NCBI GenBank assembly: GCA_911728435.2
Contig: OU452198.1
Coordinates: 15,596,001 to 15,660,000, forward strand
Reading direction: 5' to 3'
Source: Apoderus coryli
Taxonomy: Eukaryota; Arthropoda; Insecta; Coleoptera; Attelabidae
DNA: 64,000 nt
The number at the start of each line of letters is the position of its first letter. The stretch's first letter is position 1. Made by a program: the position numbers and the translations under genes. Below the pieces are notes generated by a model. It was not told where the DNA came from, did no database searches, and worked only from the letters and a program-made list of their open reading frames with translations. This document shows positions 45,066 through 55,800 of the stretch, piece after piece.

Positions 45066-45113
45066 GTTTGATATGACATTTTGAAAGTTTTTGTTTGTTT
45101 TCTTTTATTTGAA

Positions 45114-45377
45114 ACTGACACTCCACTTTGATGATGGATAATTTATTTCGATTAATAAAATTAAAAAGAAAACAATTTTGTGGCATAGCGGACCAAATGA
45201 CTGGTTTTACCTACACCAAGGGATTTTGTGAAATTTAGCAGGACATTTCCCTGGCTTGTTCATTTCATTCCGATTAAAATAATTAGACACATGAGTTTTC
45301 CTAAAACAAATAAGAAAACTAGGTTATTACAAACATTTTTTATCTGTTTTCCCTCTATTACGGGTGGAAAAAGTTAC
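45114..45377. other. Spacer beyond the PLE 5' end
   Basis: AT-rich, no coding frame or repeat end recognised. Confidence 0.3.
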
Positions 45378-45880
45378 ATAGAGGGTGAATTATTGGGATG
45401 AACCAGATATGCCAAATTTTTAAATCCGGCTCTTTAAATCAATTCAAATTATGGTATTTACCATTCTGGAGCACAGTGTGTGTCGTTTCTGTTTATTTTG
45501 AAGATTTCTGTTTAATAACTATACATTAAGATATTTCGTTATTGCCAATTTTCAATTTGACTCTAAAATGAATCTTTAATTGGAAATGTGAGGTGAGTGT
45601 AACAAAAAATTCAAATACCCAGGTCTAACTGTCTATTTATGCCCTCTGGAAAAATTATATCAGATTTTTGAAAAATCATATACGGGGTGAAGTGTTGAAT
45701 ATGAAGCAGCCCACAAATTTACTCGAAGACGGACCTGGATTTTTTCAATTCTGAATATGTCAGTTAGTTGCCAGACATCAATACACACTTTTACAAAAAA
45801 AAATGAGATAAATCGACTTAATCATTGCAAAGCTATGACGAAACATTGTTTTGGTGAAGATTCATAATTCACCCTGTATA
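45378..45880. mobile_element. MITE of the ATACAGGGTGAAT class, about 500 bp
   Basis: Left end ATAGAGGGTGAATTAT (one or two changes from the consensus) and right end ATAATTCACCCTGTATA. No ORF. Another isolated end of the class (ACTCACCCTGTATTA) lies at about 45976-45990. Confidence 0.5.
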
Positions 45881-46256
45881 TTAATACTCAAAACAAGGAG
45901 GCATTTTTTAATGGTCATTTGATAATCCCCTAACGTGCCTCTACTTATGGTAGAAGTATGTACAGTTCCTCGTGACTCACCCTGTATTATCTTAAATATA
46001 CCAGCAATGAAAAAACCTTCCAAATAAACATTGTAGAGATTTAAGTGCTCTATCATTTGATATGCAACATTGGTATTTTTTATTAACAAATGAAAAAAAA
46101 TACATTTTTTTTAAACTTTGGTAGGCCGCCATTTTAAAATTAACTCAACCGCTAACGAATTCAAGCGAGACATTGACCGAGCCAATATTTCAACAAATTT
46201 TGTTCCAATTGGTAACAAAATGCGACCTAGTATGTGCTTTCAAATCTGTTATATCC

Positions 46257-46304
46257 CTGTCTGTCTGTCTCTCTGTCTGTATGTCCGTCTGTCTGTCTGT
46301 CTGA
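46257..46304. repeat. (GTCT)n microsatellite
   Basis: About 48 bp of GTCT repeats with a few interruptions (CTCT, ATGTCC), followed by GACAAAAAAAAAGGG. It stands just before the 131-bp tandem array, and both may belong to one element. Confidence 0.85.
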
Positions 46305-46369
46305 CAAAAAAAAAGGGTCAAAAAAGAAAAAAAAAATGTTCCCCAAATATACCAGAAAAATTGGCTAAT

Positions 46370-47265
46370 TATATATAGCTTTGATATAAAATAACCTAAA
46401 AAATGCAACATAAAATTTTTATTTACATTGGCGTTCGTAAATAGTAGAAAAGGGGTAAAATAAAAAAAAAATAAAATATAAAAAATTTTATATTTAACTA
46501 GTTGAATTGGTGTTAAAAATAAACGACAAAAATTATTGTTCCATAGGCGTCCGTGAAAATTTTATAAAAGGGTCAGAAAAAATTTGTATCCGTGATAACT
46601 CAAAAACCACTTAACGGATTTTAACCACATTTAGTACGAAAATACTACAGGATATTTATAGGTGGTGATGAACATTGAGCGTAGGCAAGGGGTTTAAAAC
46701 AGGGTTCAAAAGTTTAAAAAATCATAGTTCTTAAACGTATCCGAAATATTAACTAATTTTTTGTGCGTTTAATTAAACATAACCTAAAATATTGAACCTA
46801 AACAATTAGACCACATTGACATTTGAAAAAGTGTAAAATGGGGTAAAAAGATTAGAAAAAACGAATTTCTTAAACATAGCAGAAATATTTACTAGTTATT
46901 TATAGCTTTGATAGAATATAACCTAAAAAATGTTTTATAAATAACTTGTTTTCATAGGCGTTCGTAAATAGTGTAAAAGGGGTCAAAATAAAAACATATA
47001 TACTTCCTAAACTTATTCGGAATACGGAATAAGTTTTCGTAGTAGTGATAGAATATAACCTAAAAAATGTTACATAAATGACCTGGTTCCCACAGGCGTT
47101 CGAAAAAGGGTCAAAAACGAAAAAAAAAATGTTTTTTCAAATATATCAGAAAAATTGGCTACTTATATACAGCTTTGACATAAGATAACCTACAACATGC
47201 AGCATAACAATTTTGTTTACATAGGCGTTCGTAAATAGTAGAAAAGGGGGCAAAATAAATTTTAT
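46370..47265. repeat. Degenerate tandem array, about seven units of 131-133 bp
   Basis: The block ATAACCTAAAAAATG...CATAGGCGTTCGTAAATAGT.GAAAAGGGG.AAAATA recurs with starts near 46384, 46517, 46650, 46783, 46916, 47047 and 47178. The last four have the clearest spacing (133, 131, 131). Units 2 and 3 are strongly diverged. Noncoding. Confidence 0.65.
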
Positions 47266-47970
47266 AATATAACTAAAAAAAATCAATTATTTTTCGTACA
47301 AAAACTTGGCATAGAAAAAAATCTGAAATATAAAATATGTACGTATAAATAGTGCCTCCAAAGAAAAGAAAAATGAACAAAACCCGATACTTAAAAAAAT
47401 ATCTGATGTCTAAAACAAAACAAAAATTTATTAAATTTAGATAAAGACAAAAAGGTCATACAATTATTATTTTTACTCTTAAATATGGAGAGCTATTCGT
47501 GCTTCGAGGGAAACAGTTTATTTTTTTTGAAAATCTACTAACAATAACCACTATCAAATAATTTAAGTATAATAATTGGCAATTAGTTATTAGAAAATCC
47601 AAGTCCTGATATTTTCAAAAACGGTAAGTATGTTGTTATTAAACATTATTATTCATTATACACTTTGCCAGACTGAAGTAAGACAATATCTGTTCTTGTG
47701 TTTGCAACTGGTCGTATTAAGATGAAGGTGGTTTGGGACTTCCAGTGGAAGTAACTATTCCCGAAACCTACGATATAGTTTATAAACATATTTTAGAACC
47801 GCTAGAATAAAAATAATTTCTAAAATAATTCGTTTTTCTATTTTTTTCCTAGGATCAAGCCTTGTAACTTTGTAATCACTGCTTTTTGACTTAACTAATA
47901 GACTATATGATTAGTTCATTTACCATTTTATTAATGCAAATAACTTTGCTGGGTGTTCAGATTTTTCATT
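47266..47970. other. AT-rich spacer
   Basis: Low complexity; no coding frame and no further 131-bp unit recognised. Confidence 0.35.
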
Positions 47971-48330
47971 TATACAGAGTGGCCCATTAGTGTGTGGGCG
48001 GAAAATATCTCAAGATCTATAAGCGATAGACAAAAAAATCCTTTACAAAACTTTTAGGCATTGAAGAGATGTACAACTCTAAAATGGTTTCAATTATACG
48101 GGGTAGTTTATAAACGCGCAGCTGACCAAACTTGCTTCTTCTTAACGCGTTGATAAGCCTAGGTCTAGTAGTTTTTAAAATATTTGTAAATAATGGTTAA
48201 TTTTGACATAAATTTAAGGCGTTGTGGTTACTACAGAAACAAAATACATACCAATATTTCATGTCAGATCCATTTGAATTCCCTTTTTTCCTTCGTTTAA
48301 CGGAAAATCTTAAATGGGACACCCTGTATA
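47971..48330. mobile_element. MITE of the TATACAG class, about 360 bp
   Basis: Left end TATACAGAGTGGCCCATTAG, right end AAATGGGACACCCTGTATA. The ends match in outline (TATACAG.GTG.CCCAT). No ORF. Confidence 0.5.
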
Positions 48331-48639
48331 TCTGCCTAAATTCCAGAAGTTCCTTTCCTATACTTTTTAATAATATCATATCTCATGAGCTTAAAGCTAA
48401 CCGTTTTTTTATAAAAAATTGTTGAAACAAAAAAAAAATTAAAGTTGCAATTTTTTTGTCATTTTAATTATTTTTTTCCTATTTAAAAAAAAAAATTAAA
48501 TTACTGTTTTGATTTAATAGTTTGCAAATAGACGCTCTTAAAAAATAAAATGGTTTTAACACACATTTTTGGACAATTTAACTTTAAATAAAATAAAATA
48601 TAAGCTTAAATTAAAAGCAAAATTACACACAAATTTATT

Positions 48640-50365
48640 TGAGATAATAAGGAAAAACCAAAATTCTGCATTTTTAATTTTTGCCTGAGGCTTGTAAGGC
48701 ACTTTTATTAGAAGAATTGTATGAAGGTTAAAATAATTTTCTAGCCTTATTTGTTTTCGGGATATTTACATGAACTTTGTATGCTCTTATGGACGCCATC
48801 TTGTTTTTTTGTATTTTTGAAAAGCCTTTTGAAAGAGCTTTTCATTGATGTATCACAAGCTTAGCTTGTTGTTTTACTTTAGACGTAACCCCATAAATAA
48901 AAATCGAGAGTTGTGACCTCGCCGGCCAAGCAAGGGGGCCATTATTCGAAATCATGTTTCCACCAAAAGTATTTCTGACGACCTCCATCACCTCTCTGAT
49001 ACTGTCAGCTGGACAGCCATCTTGTTGGAACCGCATGTATTATGTAGTTCATTTCCTAAGGGAAGGCAGAACTTGGTCTTACAAGAGATGCAAATATCTT
49101 TTTCCAGACAGATTTTCTTTGAAAATAAAGGACCCAATCAAACTGTTGTCTAAAACACAAAAATAAATGTTTTATTTACGAGTATTTGTGAGAACGAAAT
49201 AGAACATAAATTACCTTTCGTCCCACACCACACATTAAAGCCAAATCTTCTTTGCAAACGTCTTTCTTCTACATGCTGTAAATTTTCCGCATTCCAGGAA
49301 TGCAATTCGTAAATCGGGTTTCATTGGTCCAAATAACTTTAGATTGGAAATTGACATTTATTTATAAACCATTCACTAAACGTAATTCGTCTATTAAAGT
49401 CATGTCAGTGAAAACCTTGCACAATACGCGGTTTATATGGATGATAGTGATCTGTTCTCAGAACTCTTTGCAGAGATGATTTAGGAATTCCAGTTTTCTT
49501 ACCGATGTTGTTGGATCATGTAAGACGTTTTCTATTATAGTCGCATCTCTTATACATCATTATGTTTTGTATAGGTGTGGGGTTTCGGTTTTACAAAAGA
49601 TCCATACGCTAATAAGTTCGTAACTATGGATCTAAAATATCTTTGCTTGGGTTGACGCCGTTCCGGAAACTGTTCTTCATACGCCTGCGATGCAGCGAGG
49701 GTATATTCGTGTTAACTTTAAAATAAAGTTCTAACATATCCAAGTTTTCTTCGTTAGAATAATAATAATTATTATTATCCATTCTTATACGTCAAAACGC
49801 TTTTCATCTAACTTAAAACAACATTAAACACAGATACGCACACACACATTGATTGACTGACAACTGAAATTGATTTTATGTGTGTCGTAATGGCCGCTAC
49901 TCGTCATACTCCCGGCCTACCATAATTTTGCATTTTAGAACTTAAGTAAAACAACAAGCTAAACTTGTGATACATCAATGAAAAGCCCTTGCAAAACTCT
50001 TTTCAAAAATACAAAAAAACAAGATGGCGTCCATAAGGAAATACAAAGTTTATGTGAATATCTCGAAAGCAAATGAAGCTAGAACATTATCTTAACCTCC
50101 ATTAAATTCTTCTAATAAAAGTGCCTTAATAATGTATGAACCATAAAACCATTCTACCAGTCACAAGCCTCAGGCAAAAATTAAAAATGCAGAATTTTGG
50201 TTTTTCCTCATTATCTCAAATACTATAAAAAAATAGTGCAAATCTTAAGTCAGATTTTAATTTGTAATAAAATTAGCTAAAACCTTTCTAATTTAACCGA
50301 CCTTGTAGCTCTAACCGTTTCCAAGATAGCAATGCATGTAAGCCAAATTTGGGACACACTGTATA
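48640..50365 (-). mobile_element. Mariner-type element with long TIRs, third family, decayed
   Basis: About 48640-48885 matches inverted 49930-50240: shared CCAAAATTCTGCATTTTTAA, GCCTGAGGCTTGT, GGACGCCATCTTG, TTTCATTGATGTATCACAAG. The right end may extend to GGGACACACTGTATA at 50365; the left outer end seems replaced by other sequence. The transposase relic lies between. Confidence 0.65.
48842..49790 (-). pseudogene. Mariner-type transposase relic
   Basis: From about 49790: YSNEENLDMLELYFKVNTNI (DUF4817-like), KTGIPKSSLQRVLRTDHYHP, YKPRIVQGFH, then a Cys/Trp-poor broken middle, and at the C-terminal end MRFQQDGCPADSIREVMEVV with the second catalytic Asp and LAWPARSQLSIFIYGVTSK, where the SPDL box has become SQLS. 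Many frame breaks. Confidence 0.65.
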
Positions 50366-50400
50366 TATGATATGGAGAGTTAAAAATAATAATTATAATA

Positions 50401-50525
50401 TGATAAACTAACCCAACAACCTACCTAACTACTTTGGTCAAAAATTAGAAATAAAAAAAAATTGCAAGAGCAGGACATTCCGCACCCAAAGCCACGCCGA
50501 TTACCACTGTGCTACGGCTGACGGT
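50401..50525 (-). repeat. tRNA-derived SINE-like copy
   Basis: Minus strand: A-box-like GCCGTAGCACAGTGGTAATC, about 30 nt, a decayed B-box region, GCTCTTGCAATTTTTTTT, then the tail TTATTTCTAATTTTT...TAGTTAGGTAGGTTGTTGGG and TTAGTTTAT. Tail and head order match the plus-strand copy at 61061-61190. Confidence 0.5.
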
Positions 50526-52740
50526 AAAATAAATTAAACCATACTACATATTTGTAACTTTTAAACCCAAGTTTCTCGAGAACGATGGAGGCAAATATCA
50601 AAACTAACCTATTGCTGTAAAGAAGATAAAAAGCTTTCAAATGATGTATCACGCGGCCCCTACTGCTATATGAAAATTTGGGGGTTGTGTACTTTATCAC
50701 AGGGCTAAAGCGATTTCAAAACTAATGGGTTCATCCTAGGACACCTTCAAACTCATATACCAAAATGTAGCTCAATTGGATGAAGCATTTAGGCGCTATT
50801 GTGAAATAATACCTACATTCAGAGAGATAGAATGGAAATGGTCTAAATTGTCTCAGAGAACTTCAAAATGGTTATATCCGTCTTTATCTCATTTTTTTTG
50901 GGCGCTCACAATACTTTACCTATGGGTCAGGAAAGTAAAATATACAAATCATAAATCTTAACCGATCGACCAGCGTTAAGCACATCATTCAGAGTGATAT
51001 TAACGAAAGACTGTTAAAATTGAGCCTAAAAGTTAAATTAGTTGCATTTGCATTTTGACGAAAATCAACATATATTAAGATGCATTATTTTAAGTATCGA
51101 TATCCTTATGGAAATTTATTTTATTTTTCATACAGAATGTAAAAACGCAATAAAATTCCACTTATTAGAAACATAACTTTAATATGCCACTGGTTTTGGA
51201 GCCCCTGGCACTCTACGTGTAGAAATGGACAAATATCATGAATTTTCCCATAGATCGTCCAACGCGATACACTCTGCTATTGCTGTAAATACATAAAAAG
51301 TGCTTCTAAATAATGAACCACTCAAACCCTAATGATATTGTCACGAGTACAGATTCCAAAATGATTAATAAATAAATATAAATTATAAATCAATAACAAA
51401 CCCCAGATATTCGATGGAAAAATACAAACATATTATTTTCCTGTTTATTCTAGTTTAACTAGATGAGTCACTATTTCTCGAGAATCAAGAGCCCTGCCTC
51501 TTACCCTCCGCTTTCAAGGGTAGTTATACTGAAAAATGCAGCATCAGCTATTCTGACCACCACCATCTAAATAAACGCGACGTAGGGGTGGTGGCGCAAT
51601 ATAATTCTTATATTAATAACCAATTAGCAAAGAGAAATCAGAAAACCATCTTTGATTCAATCCAACCTCCCTCATTATCATTGGTCACACAGGGAGGATT
51701 TAGGCGCAAGATTGTTTAAGAGAGGGATAACTCTTTTATTATAAATTCTCCTCTCCAGAGAAATAAGTTTAGTTGTGTCCTGATTTTAAACTCATAGTAA
51801 GAAAACCTGAAGGCAGTAACAATGTGAACCATAGTGTATCTTGACCGTATGTGGTCTTATATTTTAATGTAAGTAATATTATTTGTATTCTATTATTATA
51901 ACTCTATAGTCTCTAATTTAAGTTTCATCATTTTGTAAACTCTTCTCAACTTTAACTGTTAATAAACTTTATCTATTTAAACTTGGTATTCGGTGTTTCA
52001 TCTTTTAGATAAGGTCCTTATTTTCAATGCCCTCGTAGTTCACGTTAAACCTAAACGTGACAATATGAAGAATTTGGGGGTTGTGTGCACCACTATCACA
52101 GGTTTTAACCAAAACTTAATGAGTTCATCCCACGAAATAACCCTAGTCGTCTCAGGAGACTTCAACAGGTCTATATCCGCATTTATCTCATTTTTAGCGC
52201 GTTCACAATACTTTCTTTAAGTCGAGAAAGGTAGAGAGTTATCTACAACATGAAATCAATATTTCTGACCAATTAGATTGGGTTTGGGCCAGGAATATTT
52301 GTTCTAATTTTAGAAAGAAATAAGAGTTATGCGAGAAAGTCTGCAAAACCAAGTTAGTGAATATTAGGGGCCTGTAAATTTCACTAAATTTTAATCTAAA
52401 TACCTACCCAATACCCAATATCGATTGATTACAATGTTATAATTTCATATGTGTGTTTTAAAATAACACAAATAATAAATTTAAAACTATTATTAATATT
52501 TCAGACCTGATCTATCAAATACCTAGTTTAAAAACATATAACATTAACAATATACAGGTTACCAGGTCAAATTTTGTTCAATATTATGTTACATGTAAAA
52601 CAATTTTTTGAGAAAACATTAACCCATCTATACAAGCAATCAATGAACTTGCAAGTGCATAGGTAAATTCAATGTCATCAAAACAAAACATAGTTTGTTG
52701 GCTTTTAGATTACGTTGCTTTTGCATTATTATAAAATAAC
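50526..52740. other. Upstream region of gene C with dispersed repeats
   Basis: About 50680-50920 and 52065-52225 share AATTTGGGGGTTGTGT, ATGRGTTCATCC, GGTCTATATCCG/GGTTATATCCG and TTTATCTCATTTTT, and GCGCTCACAATACTTT/GCGTTCACAATACTTT, as a diverged direct repeat. 51340-52005 might be a solo LTR. No coding frame is convincing. Confidence 0.4.
51340..52005. repeat. Possible solo LTR
   Basis: Starts TGTCACGAGTACAG and ends near TTAATAAACTTTATCTATTT AAACTTGGTATTCGGTGTTTCA, an outline seen in Gypsy LTRs (TGT...CA with a late AATAAA). No flanking target duplication was found, so this is weak. Confidence 0.25.
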
Positions 52741-52760
52741 AAATACAAATTGGAGCAATA

Positions 52761-52797
52761 TATAAAATGAATAAAGAAACCTGTGACAAAATCAGTT
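52761..52797 (+). promoter_or_regulatory. Core promoter of gene C (TATA box and initiator)
   Basis: TATAAAA at 52761-52767 and a canonical arthropod initiator TCAGTT at 52792-52797; the A of TCAGTT is 33 bp from the first T of the TATA box, close to ideal. The ATG at 52833 follows 39 bp later. This supports the choice of first exon. Confidence 0.65.
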
Positions 52798-52832
52798 AGA
52801 ATATTAATCTTAAAGGAAAAACATTATTTGCC

Positions 52833-52886
52833 ATGAAGGGCGGTGAAGTAATATGTCGGATTTGTGTCTCTTTGGTATATGTACAG
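52833..52886 (+). CDS. Gene C exon 1 (start of signal peptide)
   Basis: Eighteen codons from ATG to CAG with donor CAG|GTATGG, phase 0. Chosen because it follows a well-placed TATA box and initiator, keeps phase with exon 2, and joins into a credible signal peptide. Confidence 0.6.
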
Positions 52887-55800
52887 GTATGGATTTTTAA
52901 ATATTTTTAATAGTTTTTAAAATTAAAAAATCGTGAAATTTATTTAAATTATATACGAGTAACGGAGATTTACTAAAGGGGGTGATATAGGAGGTCATTC
53001 ATTTGTGATAAAAAAGTTCACATACGATACGATCCCTATACGTTTTTGAGTAATTTTTATTTTTGTGATTTTGATAAAAATCACAAAATTAAAATATGTA
53101 AAAATCATAAAGAAAAAAGAAGAAGATTACAAAAAACCCAAAGACATTTTTAATGAATGTTTTACAAATTAGGAGCAGAATTGTTGGTCATTAATTTGCA
53201 TCGATATATTAGGAATATAGACTTTCATATTATTTATTTTTAATAACAAACAAATAGTGTTTTTTTTAAATGCATTATTGGGGTCTAGAAGCATATTTTT
53301 TTAAAGTGTTTTCTTATGACGAGAAATGATTTACTTTAAAAAATCATCTCTATTTAGAGTCATAACAAATTTTATATTAGTTCTTTGAAATTGTGTGACA
53401 TGTTGAAACTTGCGCTTAGTCTTTTTCTATACATTTTCTGTTACCGTCTCTGGGATTTGCTCTTTTACTTTTTTGTTGGGTGTGCCTAAATCCATGATAA
53501 AAATTAATTAGGCTGTCTTTCACTCTATAAGACCCTCAGACTTACTATACAGGGTGCTTCATTATGGTTGCAACAAATGATAACTGGAGATTCCTGAAAA
53601 CAATTCAAGCATTTTTTGCCATTGAACCCATGTCCGCAAATATTTCGTTATCGAGATACAGTGTGTCCAAATTTAGTGGTCAAATTAGCTTTTTTGTTCA
53701 TTTCTGAAAAACTAGCTAACCGATTTTGACGAAATTTTACATACATTTGGGGACCGATAACCTAAAATAATCTGCATTATTTTGACTGATTGACCAACTG
53801 TTCATTGGCGTAGATATAGAGGGTATTTGGGTAAATTTTACACATAAATTAATTAAAGATAGCTTTGATAAGATTCATTATTTTAAATTATTATTTTTTT
53901 AAAAAGAGCAACTTATAAGCTACAAAAAAGTTAAGTACGTCGATGTTGTGGTTTCTACCATTTTTACGGAAACCGATAAATTGCAAGTTAATGGTAGATT
54001 TAAATCAAAATAATGTTTACCAGAAAATAAAATAAAAAAGCAAAGTTGCCGTGGAAAACGATTTAATAATAACAAATTACTTAACAACAAATTTTAAGTC
54101 CTATCAGTTCAATTAAAAATTTAACAATAAAAAAACTAAACTCGAAATTAAAATAAGAAAATTTATAACAGCTGTTCAAATTGCCCTTCATTGACAGTAA
54201 TGCACATTCTACATCTTTCAACTAATGAATTTGTAGCTCTAATAAGGATATTATGATCGTTTCTTATTTCCCTAGCAGCTTCGTGAACTCTTTCCAGTAG
54301 TTGGTTTTTATTTATAATTGGTACACTGTAAACCAATTGTTTCATGTACCCCCATAAAAAGAAGTCGAGCGGATTCAGATCCGGTGATCTTGGAGGCCAC
54401 TCAATGGGGTCTCCCAAATCAATCCAATTGTTTCCAAACAGTTGATTTAAAACTTCTGTTATTTGTCTACCATGATGCGTAGGGGCTCCGTCGTGTTGAT
54501 ACCACATGTTTTGAACAATATTCAGAGGTATATCCTCAATAATTTGAGTAGGCGGTGTTGTAGAAAATGACTGTATTGATTTGAGTTTAAATGCTCATTA
54601 ATTACGAACAACGGCAATAATTGAATGTTAAAAATGCCACCCCAAATATTGATACTAAAACGTTCTTGAAAATTTCGCGGCCTAAGAGCACGCGAGGGTT
54701 GTTTAAAGACCATACATGTTCATTATGGTTTGTATTCATGCCATCTCTAGTAAAAGATGCTTCATCTGACCAGAGCACTTTCTCTAAAAATCTTTCATCT
54801 TCTTGATGCTTACCAAGAACCCAATTACAAAATAGTAGGCGCCTTTCGCGGTCTCCAGGATGTAGGGCCTGGACATCTTGAAGATGATAGGGATACTGCA
54901 TATCTCGATTTAATACTCTTCAAAAAGTTGTTTGAGGGAATGCCAATTGAGTTGATATTCTTCTAGTGCTTATTTTTGGATCGTCTAAAACTAAATCCAC
55001 TATGTTTTCTTTAGTTTGAATATTTAGACGATGCGGTCGTTCGTTAACTCTAGGTAAAATGCTCTCTGTCGTTCTAAGCCTGTGAAATGTAGCTGTAAAT
55101 GTTTTGTGATATGGATGACGTCTATTAGGATACCTAATTTGGTATTCTCGGACCGCTGCTCTTGCATTTGCATTGCACAAGTCATAACAAAACACCATAT
55201 CTGCATTTTCTTCAATTGAAAAACTCATTTTAATTTAGAAAAAAACATTCGCAATATTAAAAACAACTACGCCATAATAAAACAATTTTAACTAATTTAA
55301 ATTTGTTGCGACATTCGTTTTCCATGACAATTTTGATTTTTCATTTGGTTTTCTGGTAAACGTTATTTTGATTTAAATCTACCATTAACTTGCCATTTAT
55401 CGGTTTCCATAAAAATGGTAGAAATCACAACATCGACGTAATTAACTTTTTTGTAGCCTATAAGTTGCTCTTTTTAAAAAAGTAATAATTTAAAATAATG
55501 AAGGTTGTCAAAGGCGTCATTAATTAATTTATGTGTAAAATTTACCCAAATGCCCCCTATATCTACGCCAATGAACAGTTAATGAAAGTCAAAATAGTGC
55601 GGATTATTTTAGGTTATCGGTCGCCAAATGCATGTTAAATTTTGTCAAAATCGGTTAGTTAGTTTTTGAGAAATGAACAAAAAACTTAATTTGACCACTA
55701 AATTTGGACACCCTGTATCTCGATAACAAAGTATTTGCGGACATGGGTTCAATGGCAAAAAATGCTTAAATTACTTTAAGGAATCCCCAGTTTTCGTTTG

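Larger units (their letters stand above)
37968..45113 (-). mobile_element. Penelope-like element with 34-bp inverted ends, split by a LINE
   Basis: Bases 37968-38001 (TTCAAATAAAAGAAAACAAA and on) recur exactly, inverted, at 45080-45113, and mark the two ends. The coding part reads on the minus strand from about 45065 to 44213, is interrupted by the LINE 39684-44212, and resumes from about 39683 to 38486. Without the insert the PLE is about 2.6 kb. The 3' untranslated part carries a hammerhead-like motif. One frame break (about 44748) in the N-terminal part and one near 39190 disable it. Confidence 0.8.

Noticed and set aside
46257..46304. CRISPR-like or regulatory repeat
   Set aside because: It is a simple 4-bp microsatellite in a eukaryotic genome, with no spacers.
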